DNA from: an uncultured Collinsella sp.
GTDB taxonomy: Bacteria; Actinomycetota; Coriobacteriia; Coriobacteriales; Coriobacteriaceae
DNA: 27,242 nucleotides
Direction of reading: 5' to 3'
Assembly (NCBI GenBank): GCA_902464485.1
Contig: CABQJJ010000018.1
Coordinates: 1 to 27,242 of the forward strand
Part shown: positions 1-7,046 of the stretch, piece by piece
Numbering within the stretch: position 1 is the first letter of the stretch
How the letters are laid out: each line of letters starts with the position of its first letter
Program-made: the position numbers and the translations under genes
Notes under the pieces: generated by a model
Database searches by the model: none
What the model was told of the DNA's origin: nothing
The model's input: the letters and a program-made list of their open reading frames with translations, nothing else

Positions 1-1
1 G

Positions 2-628
2 CGCGATGCCGCCACGTTTGGCGTGTGCCTGGGCGCCATCCAGGCCGGCGCCAACATCGTGCGCGTGCACGACGTCGCGGGCTTTGCGCAGTTCCTGAAC
101 GGTTACTGGGCTGTTGCCAAGCCGCAGCCGCGTCGCGCGTTTGTGGCCGTGGGCTCCAACCTGGGGCATCGCTGCGACAACATCCGTGCCGCGCGCGACA
201 TGATCGCCGAGATCCCGCTCACCTGCGTGTCCAACTGCTCGCGTATCTACGAGAGCGAGCCGGCTTACGAGACGCGCCAGGACGCCTTTGCCAACGCCGT
301 CATCGAGATTAAGACCGAGCTGGCGCCGCTGGTACTGCTCGATGAGCTTATGAAGATCGAGGCCGAGCTGGGCCGCGACCGTTCCAAAAAGGTCAAGGCC
401 AACGGTCCGCGTACCATCGACTTGGATCTGCTGTGGATGGACGGCGAGACCCACGGCGGCAAAAAGCTGCGCCTGCCGCATCCGCTCATTGGCGAGCGCG
501 ACTTTGTGCTGGTGCCGCTCGAGGACCTGATGCACGACCCGGCGCGGTTCTTCCGCTACAACGGCGTCGAGGTCAAGGAACCCGAGGATCGCGTGGGCCA
601 TATCGTGGGCGAATTGGGGCGTATGTAG
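2..628 (+). CDS. folK: Dihydropteroate synthase / HPPK fusion, 3' part
   Basis: This is the end of a bifunctional folate-synthesis protein; the start lies before the window. The first ~30 visible residues (RDAATFG, then IVRVHDV) match the C-terminal strand and helix of dihydropteroate synthase (FolP). From about residue 37 follows a whole 6-hydroxymethyl-7,8-dihydropterin pyrophosphokinase (FolK), which moves pyrophosphate from ATP to the pterin. The HPPK signature GPRTIDLDLLWMDG is clear, as are AVGSNLGHR at the start of the domain and RLPHPLIGERDFVLVPL near the end. The reading frame is open to the first base of the window, so the ATG at 23 is internal. It stops immediately before the next gene, suggesting one transcript. 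The domain identities are firm; only the missing N-terminus is unknown. Confidence 0.9.
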   Translation, partial: RDAATFGVCLGAIQAGANIVRVHDVAGFAQFLNGYWAVAKPQPRRAFVAVGSNLGHRCDNIRAARDMIAEIPLTCVSNCSRIYESEPAYETRQDAFANAVIEIKTELAPLVLLDELMKIEAELGRDRSKKVKANGPRTIDLDLLWMDGETHGGKKLRLPHPLIGERDFVLVPLEDLMHDPARFFRYNGVEVKEPEDRVGHIVGELGRM

Positions 629-1330
629 ATGATCGAGATGAACGCTGTAGCCGCTGGCACTGAGCTCGACGCCGCGCGCGATGCGGGTCGCGAAGGTGTG
701 TCCGCGGGCTGGTGCGCCTGGAGTGCCGGCGAGGCGTCGTTGACGTTTTCACTGGTCGTGCGCCCGGACGTGAATATGCATGCCTTCCACGGCCTGCCGT
801 TTGTGGCGGCGATGGGCATGATGGACGCGCTCGTGGGAACGGCTGCGGCACCGGGGCTAGGCCTTGCCGGTAAGGTGGGCATTCAGTGGCCGAGCGATAT
901 TGTGTGCGGCGCGCCCACGTTTGAAACCTCGTTTGCACGCGTCGCCGTCAACGGTGGCGCCGGTGCCGCGGGTATGTTCGGCGCTGTAACGGTGGATATT
1001 GAGCGTTCGGCGTTGAGCGAGCTTGGCGTGGATGTGACCGATGAAGCGCTGGTCGAGGCATTGGCCACCGCCGTGTTGACCCGCGTGGACGCCTGGGCGG
1101 TTGTCGCCAACACGCCACAGGGAGCTGCCGGTCCGTTGGCTCCCGTGCTGGGCGAGTACTTCGACATGGTGCCGCTGCTGGGTCGCCAGGTCGCGGCGGT
1201 GTCGCCCAACGGCTTGCCGCTTGCGGTCGGCGTGTTCGCGGGCCTGGACATCTGGGGCCGCGCGACTATCAAGACCGACGCCGGCGAGCAGGAGTTTCCG
1301 CCCGAGGCCGTACGGATTCGCGGCCTGTAA
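629..1330 (+). CDS. Biotin--protein ligase-like protein, degenerate N-terminus
   Basis: A 233-residue protein whose ATG follows the folK stop codon without a gap, so it is probably co-transcribed and translationally coupled. It resembles the catalytic and C-terminal parts of BirA-type biotin ligases: LTFSLVVRPD, then KVGIQWPSDIV (family form: LKWPNDL), then a C-terminal small domain with AVGVFAGLDIWGRATIKT and a final FPPEAVRIRGL. The family's biotin/ATP loop (GRGRxGR before the W) is not recognisable; in its place stands REGVSAGWCAWSAGEASL. The DNA-binding domain is also absent. It may therefore be a divergent or inactive ligase relative. Family membership is fairly sure; catalytic activity is doubtful. 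Confidence 0.65.
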   Translation: MIEMNAVAAGTELDAARDAGREGVSAGWCAWSAGEASLTFSLVVRPDVNMHAFHGLPFVAAMGMMDALVGTAAAPGLGLAGKVGIQWPSDIVCGAPTFETSFARVAVNGGAGAAGMFGAVTVDIERSALSELGVDVTDEALVEALATAVLTRVDAWAVVANTPQGAAGPLAPVLGEYFDMVPLLGRQVAAVSPNGLPLAVGVFAGLDIWGRATIKTDAGEQEFPPEAVRIRGL

Positions 1331-1367
1331 CGAGAGACGTCCGCGCCCAAAGATAACGATGACAACA

Positions 1368-1401
1368 AGACCCTCCTCGGCTATGCCGGGGAGGGTCTTT
1401 G
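1368..1401 (+). terminator. Rho-independent terminator after the biotin-ligase-like gene
   Basis: The arms AGACCCTCC and GGAGGGTCT (1368-1376 and 1390-1398) enclose a second small stem, CGGC/GCCG, and are followed by TTT. It ends the folP-folK transcript 37 bases past the stop codon. Confidence 0.8.
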
Positions 1402-1427
1402 CGCGACTACAGGGTGGCTTCGCGACC

Positions 1428-1468
1428 CTATTCCTCAAAACTGAAATATTTTCGTTTTTGAGGAATAG
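1428..1468. repeat. 41-nt palindrome, copy 1
   Basis: A near-perfect inverted repeat with outer arms CTATTCCTCAAAA and (T)TTTTGAGGAATAG and a GAAA/TTTC inner pairing. It has the same length and nearly the same sequence as the copy at 1513-1553. It has no T-run of its own outside the stem. It looks like a dispersed palindromic element (REP-like) rather than a simple terminator. Confidence 0.75.
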
Positions 1469-1512
1469 GAAACATGCACGATATCGCTGTGCTGGGCGTA
1501 TTCGAGGAGCCT

Positions 1513-1553
1513 CTATTCCTCAAAATTGAAAATTTTTCAGTTTTGAGGAATAG
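1513..1553. repeat. 41-nt palindrome, copy 2
   Basis: Second copy of the CTATTCCTCAAAA palindrome, with about 20-bp arms and a single mismatch. It lies 59 bases after the stop of coaX as read on the minus strand, so it may act as coaX's transcript end. 44 bases separate it from copy 1. Confidence 0.75.
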
Positions 1554-1611
1554 GCTTGGCGAACGTTTGCGGGGACTGTGGCATCGGGCGTGCTCGACTT
1601 AAGCCCCCGCC

Positions 1612-2385
1612 CTATCCCAGCTCCTGCATGCGGCGGTAGATTTCGCAGATACCCTTGATGGTGAGCTGTCCGTCGACCGCGTCGAAGACATCGGTCGAAT
1701 CGGCGACGATGCCGGCGAGACCGCCTGTGGCGATAACGGTGGCATCGTCGCGGCCTAGCTCGCGCTTCATGCGCGCGACCAGGCCTTCGGCCATGGCGGC
1801 GGCGCCCACCACGGCGCCCACCTTGATGCATTCCTCGGTGTCGCGGCCGATGGCGTGCTCGGGCGCCTCGAGCGGCACGCTGGCGAGCTTGGCGGCACGG
1901 GCGGCAAGCGCGTCCATGGAGATGCGGATGCCCGGCGCGATTGCTCCGCCAATGTAATAACCGTCCTCATCAATGACGTCGATATTGGTCGCGGTGCCAA
2001 AGTCCACCACGATCGCCGGCGCACCGTAGAAAGTCTCGGCCGCAACGGCGTTGGCGATTCGATCGGCACCTACGGCCTGGGGGCGCGCCGCGCGCAGTTT
2101 GGTCACCGCGGCCGTCTGCGGCCCGATAACGATGGCGTCTGCCGCGATGCGGTCGGCCACGGTGTGCCACTCGCGCGAGAGCTGCGGCACCACGCCGGCG
2201 AAGGCGATCGCGTCGACCGCGTCGAGCGAGAGGTCGTACATCTTAAAGAAGCCCATCAGGCGCACATGGATTTCGTCGGCGGTATAGGATCGGTCGGTGG
2301 GCATGCGCCACGACTGCACCAGCTCGTCTCCGTCAAACAGACCTATGGCCGTCTGCGTGTTTCCCATATCGATAGCGAGCAGCAT
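1612..2385 (-). CDS. coaX: Type III pantothenate kinase
   Basis: A 257-residue cytoplasmic enzyme that phosphorylates pantothenate, the first step of coenzyme A synthesis. The length and motifs fit CoaX: the N-terminal ASKHA phosphate loop MLLAIDMGNTQTAIGLFDGD, the GADRIANAVAA segment at about 107-117, the DFGTATNIDVID nucleotide motif at about 129-140, and the IGGAIAPGIRISMDAL segment after it. It starts at the ATG whose first base is 2385. It is transcribed away from the tRNA gene and towards the palindromes at 1513 and 1428, alone. This is a core gene and helps mark the chromosomal side of the island border. Confidence 0.95.
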   Translation of the reverse strand: MLLAIDMGNTQTAIGLFDGDELVQSWRMPTDRSYTADEIHVRLMGFFKMYDLSLDAVDAIAFAGVVPQLSREWHTVADRIAADAIVIGPQTAAVTKLRAARPQAVGADRIANAVAAETFYGAPAIVVDFGTATNIDVIDEDGYYIGGAIAPGIRISMDALAARAAKLASVPLEAPEHAIGRDTEECIKVGAVVGAAAMAEGLVARMKRELGRDDATVIATGGLAGIVADSTDVFDAVDGQLTIKGICEIYRRMQELG

Positions 2386-2522
2386 GTCTACTCCCGGTGT
2401 CGGCGTAAAAGGACGCGCACCATTGTATACGTGTCGTCGACGGCGCTCGGCTGCGATTCGTTCACGGCGATATGGGCTGAGGGGTTTTAAATATGAAGGA
2501 ATTATGCTCTACGAGATTTTCC

Positions 2523-2551
2523 TTGCCGTTTACCGAACTCCCACGTAATAT
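2523..2551 (+). promoter_or_regulatory. Promoter of the initiator tRNA
   Basis: TTGCCG (2523-2528), a 17-base spacer, then TAATAT (2546-2551). A start at about 2558 would leave a short leader before the tRNA at 2583. It is a good sigma-70-type match in the right place. Confidence 0.65.
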
Positions 2552-2582
2552 TCTTTCTTGCGCACATGAGGCGCCCAGACAT

Positions 2583-2659
2583 TGCGGGGTGGAGCAGTCT
2601 GGTAGCTCGCCGGGCTCATAACCCGGAGGTCGTAGGTTCAAATCCTGCCCCCGCGACCA
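2583..2659 (+). tRNA. Initiator tRNA-Met (anticodon CAT)
   Basis: A 77-nt gene with encoded CCA. The acceptor stem GCGGGG/CCCCGC is preceded by T1 and followed by G72 then ACCA. The D arm is GGAGCAG..GGTAGCTC. The anticodon stem CCGGG-CTCATAA-CCCGG carries the three consecutive G-C pairs typical of initiators. The T arm is GTAGG-TTCAAAT-CCTGC. The 1:72 position is T:G rather than a Watson-Crick pair, as expected for an initiator, though most bacteria have C:A. The 3' half from the anticodon loop on is the element attachment core, so that half was supplied by the inserted element. Confidence 0.95.
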
Positions 2660-2663
2660 AGAA
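2615..2663 (+). repeat. attL core, 49-bp direct repeat
   Basis: Runs from the tRNA anticodon loop (CTCATAACCC...) through the CCA end to AAGAA. Identical to 23543-23591. Recombination anywhere in it leaves a whole tRNA gene on the left. Confidence 0.92.
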
Positions 2664-2669
2664 GTTAGA

Positions 2670-2699
2670 GGTCAGCCGCTTAGTCGGCTGGCCTTTTTT
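2670..2699 (+). terminator. Element-supplied terminator for the tRNA
   Basis: A nine-pair stem, GGTCAGCCG/CGGCTGGCC, with loop CTTAGT and then six T. It lies just inside the element and replaces the chromosomal tRNA terminator that now sits beyond attR at 23597-23626. Confidence 0.85.
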
Positions 2700-2704
2700 C
2701 TTGT

Positions 2705-2745
2705 TGTGGCAGCCCTTTTTAGGGCTTGTGGCAGAATTGTGGCAG
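2705..2745 (+). repeat. Three TGTGGCAG boxes inside attL
   Basis: Exact copies of TGTGGCAG at 2705-2712, 2727-2734 and 2738-2745, start-to-start spacing 22 and 11 bp, i.e. on one face of the helix. The same box occurs three times inside the right end (23393-23424). Position and repetition fit arm-type binding sites for the integrase N-terminal domain. Confidence 0.65.
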
Positions 2746-2768
2746 TAAACCATGGCAAACAATGAGAA

Positions 2769-3986
2769 TCAGGCAGCGGGAAGCAGGCCGAAGATGTCCT
2801 TCGGCAGCGCGGCTAACTCGCCCCACTTCTCCGAAGACCCGCCGTCGTCTCCCGGCAGGAAGTGCGAGTAGGTCTTGTAGGTGATCTCGATGCTCTCGTG
2901 GCCCAAACGGGCGGAGACGTACTGTATCGAGACGCCCTTTTTCAGGAGAAGGCTGGCGTGCGTGTGGCGCAGGCCGTGCAACGTGACCGCGAATGACTTG
3001 TGCCGGGCGAAGCGGCTAAAGTCGCTCGTGAATTTCGACGGGCGGTAGAGCTCGCCGAGGTCACTGCAGAACACGGGGGTGTCCTCGCCCTGCTCGATGT
3101 CGTTGTACATCAGGCGATAGAGCTGCATCTGCTTGTGATGGCGCAGGAATTCGACCGTCCCCTCGGGGATGGTGACGTCCCTGTTCGAGCGGTTGCTCTT
3201 GGGCAGCTTCTCCTCCAGGGTCTCGCCGCAGTAGGTGTCCGTCGCGCGCGCCTCGGCGAGCGCTCGGCGGACGCGGATGACGCCTCCATCGAGGTCGACG
3301 TCGCGCCACCTGAGGGCGCACAGCTCGCCGCGTCTCATACCCGTGTCGAGCGCGAGGTTTGTGGCGGCTGCGAAGCGGTAGTCCGGGCATCCGAGCAGGG
3401 CAATTTTCATGCGGGATACCTCGTTTTCATCGATGACTCGAACCTCCTTCTTCTCCTTGGACGGGACGTCCACAAGCTCGCAGGGGTTGGACTCGATGTA
3501 TTCGAGGCGGCGGGCTCGTTTGAGCGCGGTCTTCAGGAACGAAAGGGCTTTCTGACAGGTGTTGCCAGAGAGGGGCTTGCCGTTGAGGCCGCCGCTTTGG
3601 CGCATCCATGCCAGCTGATCCTCGATCATGTAGGGCTTCAAGTCTTTTAGCAGGGTCGTGCCGAGTCTCGGTACCCAGCGCGTCTCGACGATGTCGCGGT
3701 AACCGCGAATCGTGTTGGCGCTCAGGTGCTTCACGTCGTGCAGGTAGGTGACGTGCTCGCGCAGGAACTCCTCAAGGGTTTTGTTGGAGCGGTCCATGCG
3801 CGTGCGGGCCGTCATGAGCTCGACGCGCCACTCCTCTAGCAGGCGCTTTGCCTCGGTCTTGGTGCGGCAGTGGACGGTCTTGTTCAAGCGCTTAGAGGAC
3901 TTGCCGTCCTCGCTCACGCTGACCCTGAGCAGCCAGGAGTCCTTGCCGCGCTTCACGGGGTCGTAGCCTTTGCTGACTGTTCTCAT
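2769..3986 (-). CDS. int: Tyrosine recombinase integrase
   Basis: A 405-residue site-specific recombinase that would insert and excise the element at the tRNA-fMet gene. An N-terminal arm-binding region (about 1-60) is followed by a SAM-like core-binding domain (about 70-165, with LSANTIRGYRDIV) and a catalytic domain. The catalytic residues are visible: R218 in TGMRRGEL, H337 and R340 in LHGLRHTHA, H363 in LGHESIEIT, and the nucleophile Y373 in KTYSHFLP. The start is the ATG at 3986, with AGGAGGT seven bases upstream; a GTG nine bases earlier overlaps that ribosome site and is unlikely. It follows the zinc-ribbon gene closely on the same strand, so the two probably share a transcript. Its 3' end faces attL. 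Confidence 0.95.
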   Translation of the reverse strand: MRTVSKGYDPVKRGKDSWLLRVSVSEDGKSSKRLNKTVHCRTKTEAKRLLEEWRVELMTARTRMDRSNKTLEEFLREHVTYLHDVKHLSANTIRGYRDIVETRWVPRLGTTLLKDLKPYMIEDQLAWMRQSGGLNGKPLSGNTCQKALSFLKTALKRARRLEYIESNPCELVDVPSKEKKEVRVIDENEVSRMKIALLGCPDYRFAAATNLALDTGMRRGELCALRWRDVDLDGGVIRVRRALAEARATDTYCGETLEEKLPKSNRSNRDVTIPEGTVEFLRHHKQMQLYRLMYNDIEQGEDTPVFCSDLGELYRPSKFTSDFSRFARHKSFAVTLHGLRHTHASLLLKKGVSIQYVSARLGHESIEITYKTYSHFLPGDDGGSSEKWGELAALPKDIFGLLPAA

Positions 3987-4030
3987 GGTTTTCACCTCCT
4001 TTCGGTGCGTTGGTGGCTGACGGTGCTATC

Positions 4031-5278
4031 TCAAACCGATTGCTCGGTAATGAGCCCCTGGGATTTCTTCTTGCTGTAGGCGTTGGCGCAGCTGCGCTTG
4101 CAGAAGCGAGTCTTCTGAATCACCCTGCCCGGCTTCTCCTCGCGGTATTTCTTGAAGATTCGTCCGCAGTTATCGCAGGTGCGCCATTCGGCGGGGTCGT
4201 CGTAGAGGAGGCCGAACTGGGAGATGATCGCCTCGGAGAGGGAACCGTAGGAATGTATGCCCGTCGGACTTCGGTGAGTTTTTTTAAGCGCGTGGGACCA
4301 AGCGGCGAGGGGTCCACCGCTGTCGCCTTCGGCTTCATCGGGAGTTTCGCCTGTCCCATCAAAGCGATAAGAGAGGAGAGAGTTCGCTAGGAAGGAGATT
4401 GCAGTGTTTGATGCGATCACCAGTCCATCCGCAAGAGTTGATGTATAGCTTTCTCGTGTGTTGAAGCCCGCATCTTCACCTTGCTGCACCATCGACTTGA
4501 ACTCTGGACTCTCGAGAATGAGCGAATCGTATGACTTAAGGCGAGTGTTATCCAATAGAGCGTCGCTGTTGGAGAGAAGGAAAAAGCTAATGCCGCTCTG
4601 TGCCATGTGCGAGCGGTCACAAAGGTAATCGGCGACATCGTCGGCACCCCAGGTGTCGGTGTTTTCCAAGCCATATGCAACGGCGGTAATCAAGGCGGTC
4701 GATACCTGGAGGGCCCGTATCGTCTGAATTACCTCCGCTTCGGAAATAGCTCCCACGACCGAGCGGTCATCTAGATGGATACGGCGAGCTTCCTCGGAGA
4801 GAAAGTACGGCCTGCGTCCCAGTAGCGTTTCGTCGTCTCCTGAGTAGGCGCTACTGAACAAGGGGATGCCTGCGGCGGATGCGCTCTCGCTTGCCAGAAT
4901 GCCCCATTCGCTCCTGAACGGCTGAAAGTCTGTCTTGAGGAGTTTGAAACGGTTGCGGAAAAGAGAAAGACGCTGAGCGCCGTCGTAGCCGCTGGAAACG
5001 GGGAAGCCGTAACGCTCACAGAAACGAACGATGCTCTCCGTGCGCTCGACGTTGACCTTCTGAAGGCTGCTTGCGAAGAACTCGTTTTCCAGATGCTCGA
5101 ATTGCATAACAGTGGGTTTGCCATGCTCGACATAGTATGCGAAACGCTCGCCATCGGTGCTGGTTCCCCACAGCCGGTCAAAGTTGTAGCGCAACCACGG
5201 TCTTGCAGCATTGACTTCGAGCTTGATGGGCTGGCGAAGCGACAGGGGCAGGCGTTCATAGTTAACTAATGGACTCAA
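4031..5278 (-). CDS. Unknown protein with C-terminal zinc ribbon
   Basis: 415 residues, not recognised over most of its length. The C-terminus carries a likely zinc site, C368-x2-C371-x21-C393-x3-C397 (CDNCGRIFKKYREE... then RFCKRSC), followed by a basic tail. No signal peptide or clear membrane span is seen, so it is probably cytoplasmic and may bind nucleic acid. It starts at TTG 5278 with no good ribosome site; no other in-frame ATG occurs before residue 58, so the start is uncertain. It lies 44 bases upstream of the integrase start-to-stop junction and is divergent from the excisionase, a place often taken by a regulator or accessory recombination factor. A defence or regulatory role cannot be told from sequence alone. 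Confidence 0.7.
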   Translation of the reverse strand: MSPLVNYERLPLSLRQPIKLEVNAARPWLRYNFDRLWGTSTDGERFAYYVEHGKPTVMQFEHLENEFFASSLQKVNVERTESIVRFCERYGFPVSSGYDGAQRLSLFRNRFKLLKTDFQPFRSEWGILASESASAAGIPLFSSAYSGDDETLLGRRPYFLSEEARRIHLDDRSVVGAISEAEVIQTIRALQVSTALITAVAYGLENTDTWGADDVADYLCDRSHMAQSGISFFLLSNSDALLDNTRLKSYDSLILESPEFKSMVQQGEDAGFNTRESYTSTLADGLVIASNTAISFLANSLLSYRFDGTGETPDEAEGDSGGPLAAWSHALKKTHRSPTGIHSYGSLSEAIISQFGLLYDDPAEWRTCDNCGRIFKKYREEKPGRVIQKTRFCKRSCANAYSKKKSQGLITEQSV

Positions 5279-5298
5279 AATCTAATCCAATCCAACTA

Positions 5299-5328
5299 TT
5301 GACTTTCATTTCTCATTCATGGTATCAC
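5299..5328 (+). promoter_or_regulatory. Candidate promoter of the xis operon
   Basis: TTGACT (5299-5304), 18 bases, then TATCAC (5323-5328) with TGG before it. It lies in the divergent 94-bp gap. The gap also holds AATGGAT/ATCCATT inverted copies that may be binding sites for the excisionase. Confidence 0.45.
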
Positions 5329-5372
5329 AAAATGGATGGAAAAGGAACACCAATCCATTCTAGGAGATGCTA

Positions 5373-5588
5373 ATGGACTGCTTTGATCATCGAGAGTTTT
5401 GTCTCCCTGACGTGTTGCACGTAGTCGATGTTGCAAAATTTCTGGGCCTTCACGAGAAGACGGTCTATTTGTACGTTCGTGAAGGCAAGATTCGCGCTAT
5501 CCGCTGTGGGCGAAGTTATCGCATTCGCCGTGAGTGGGTCGAGGAGTACATTCGCTCCGCGAGCCCCAAGGACTCCGACGTAGACTAG
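5373..5588 (+). CDS. xis: Excisionase-family HTH protein
   Basis: A 71-residue DNA-binding protein of the MerR-like, helix-turn-helix excisionase type (HTH_17-like). The core reads VVDVAKFLGLHEKTVYLYVREGKIRAIRCGRSYRIRREWVEEY: helix-turn-helix, a wing with GRSYRI, then a final helix. It would bend DNA at the ends to favour excision. Of two in-frame ATGs, the second (5373) sits six bases after AGGAG, while the first (5367) touches it, so 5373 is chosen. It is the first gene of a plus-strand set with the winged-helix and DnaC-like genes and is divergent from the integrase pair. Confidence 0.8.
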   Translation: MDCFDHREFCLPDVLHVVDVAKFLGLHEKTVYLYVREGKIRAIRCGRSYRIRREWVEEYIRSASPKDSDVD

Positions 5589-5601
5589 CGGGGAGAAGAC
5601 C

Positions 5602-6090
5602 ATGAAAGATCTGTTCACGCCTAATTTCGAGGGCGATGCCGATGCGGTTGCTCCAAAGCTCGCCAAGCTCAGGGGAAGTTCTGTAGCGATCTATTTTTGG
5701 CTTCATTCACGTGCTTTTGCTTGTGGAAACAAGGTCGGAGTAAGCCAGCGTTGGCTGTCTGAACGTTTGGGTTTATCTGTTCGCACTGTTCAGCGGGCGG
5801 TGGACGACCTTGAGAGTGAAGGTCTCATCAAGCACGCACTCATACGAGGAGGAAGCGAATTCAGCATCTGTCGCCTGACAACCTTGTCAGGTGACAGACC
5901 TGCCGCGAGCGTGACGACAAGCCTGTCACCCAGCGAAGGTTTTGACGCGCCAACATTGTCATCTCAAGCATGTCATCCGTGTCATCCAACAGAAAGGGGA
6001 AACATTGAATACACTCTCCACATTGGTGAGCGAGCAGACATCGAAGACCTTGCAGCCATTCTCGACAGAAGGGACCCAGAAAACCCCTGA
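5602..6090 (+). CDS. Winged-helix (replication-initiator-like) protein
   Basis: 162 residues. Residues about 25-85 form a winged helix: KLRGSSVAIYFWLHSRAF, then GVSQRWLSERLGLSVRTVQR and AVDDLESEGLIKHALIRGGSEFSI. This is the type found in small replication initiators and plasmid/phage regulators. The rest is low in order and Ser/Thr/Pro rich. A good ribosome site (GGGGAG) precedes ATG 5602, 13 bases after xis. The end overlaps the DnaC-like gene by 86 bases in another frame. Paired with a helicase-loader-like ATPase, it may start replication of the excised circle; a transcriptional role is the alternative. Confidence 0.65.
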   Translation: MKDLFTPNFEGDADAVAPKLAKLRGSSVAIYFWLHSRAFACGNKVGVSQRWLSERLGLSVRTVQRAVDDLESEGLIKHALIRGGSEFSICRLTTLSGDRPAASVTTSLSPSEGFDAPTLSSQACHPCHPTERGNIEYTLHIGERADIEDLAAILDRRDPENP

Positions 6091-6856
6091 GACCGAAGAG
6101 GCGAGTCTTCTTCAATCCCTGCTCGAGAAAGACGCAGAGCGTTTCGGCAGTCCTAATGTCATGTCAAAGCAGACGCTGGATTACTTGCGTGGTGCCGGAC
6201 TAATGGGGTTGCCCAAGATGAAGCGCCGTCCTCCAGACTCCGGAGCGCTGTTGAGGGACAACGGCTTCTCGGAGCTTGTCTTGAGCGTCTTGTCGGATGA
6301 GAGTTTTGATCCGAGTCGTATCCCCGAGAAAGCGCTCGACTGGCTGTCTTCCTATCAAGGGAAGAAGACTCCCTCTCTTTGGGTGAGCGGCGGTAGTGGT
6401 TCAGGGAAAACGACATTGGCGTGTTGGCTGGCGAGGTCACTAGTAGAACGCTCATTGAAGGACGGCGCAGTGTTGGATGTTACTTTTGTGCCTGTAGCTG
6501 ACTTGGTTCGCGATACGTGGATGGGATCGAGCTACTACGGCGAAGAAAACAAGTGGCGTTCTATCCGGCCTCTGACGAACTGCGGCCTGCTTGTGCTCGA
6601 TGATTTGGGCACCTGCGTGAGGCAGGGCAAGGAAGAGTGCGCTGTCGTCAGGGAGGTGGTCGATAAACGCTACACCTCGATGTTGCCAACCATCTTTACG
6701 ACTCAGTTCGGCCTCCGCGAGTACTGCACGATGTTGCGAAATGCGGGGGCCGATGAGCACGACGTGTCTTCCTTGAGAAACCGTGTTCTGGCGTCGATGA
6801 GCGGCTATATCAGGCAGGAGGCGGCGGCAATTGAGGCGAACCACGTCGCCATCTAA
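6005..6856 (+). CDS. DnaC/IstB-like AAA+ ATPase
   Basis: A 283-residue ATPase of the helicase-loader (DnaC/IstB) kind. Walker A is GGSGSGKTT at about 129-137 and Walker B LLVLDDLG at about 195-202. Further on are an FTTQFG sensor-1-like segment and SSLRNRVLASMSG, resembling the sensor-2 arginine region. The preferred start is TTG 6005, five bases after AAAGGGG; the upstream in-frame ATG at 5942 has no ribosome site and would lengthen the overlap with the winged-helix gene. The pair looks like an initiator plus loader that lets the element recruit the host DnaB helicase. About 450 bp without a clear gene follow before the pilus operon. Confidence 0.8.
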   Translation: MNTLSTLVSEQTSKTLQPFSTEGTQKTPETEEASLLQSLLEKDAERFGSPNVMSKQTLDYLRGAGLMGLPKMKRRPPDSGALLRDNGFSELVLSVLSDESFDPSRIPEKALDWLSSYQGKKTPSLWVSGGSGSGKTTLACWLARSLVERSLKDGAVLDVTFVPVADLVRDTWMGSSYYGEENKWRSIRPLTNCGLLVLDDLGTCVRQGKEECAVVREVVDKRYTSMLPTIFTTQFGLREYCTMLRNAGADEHDVSSLRNRVLASMSGYIRQEAAAIEANHVAI

Positions 6857-6905
6857 ACCATGAAAGGCTTAGGCGGAAATACGGCCGAGGGCTGAATCGA
6901 ACTAT

Positions 6906-7046
6906 TTAAACTGCAAAACTCTGGAGGTTGCCCATCGCGAGCGTGCCGTCGTCCTGCGACGTCGGCGCCGACGTATCCACCAGCACCACCACGAAGCGGA
7001 CGGGCCGGCGGCTGCGGCGGGCGAGCAGGGACTCGTAGGCATCCAT
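6906..7046 (-). CDS. Possible 46-residue ORF, unknown
   Basis: A small open frame reading MDAYESLLARRSRRPVRFVV, with LVDTSAPTSQDD later. It lies alone on the minus strand in the gap between the ATPase and the pilus operon. No strong ribosome site is seen. The composition looks protein-like, but this could be a remnant or chance. No function is suggested. Confidence 0.2.
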   Translation of the reverse strand: MDAYESLLARRSRRPVRFVVVLVDTSAPTSQDDGTLAMGNLQSFAV

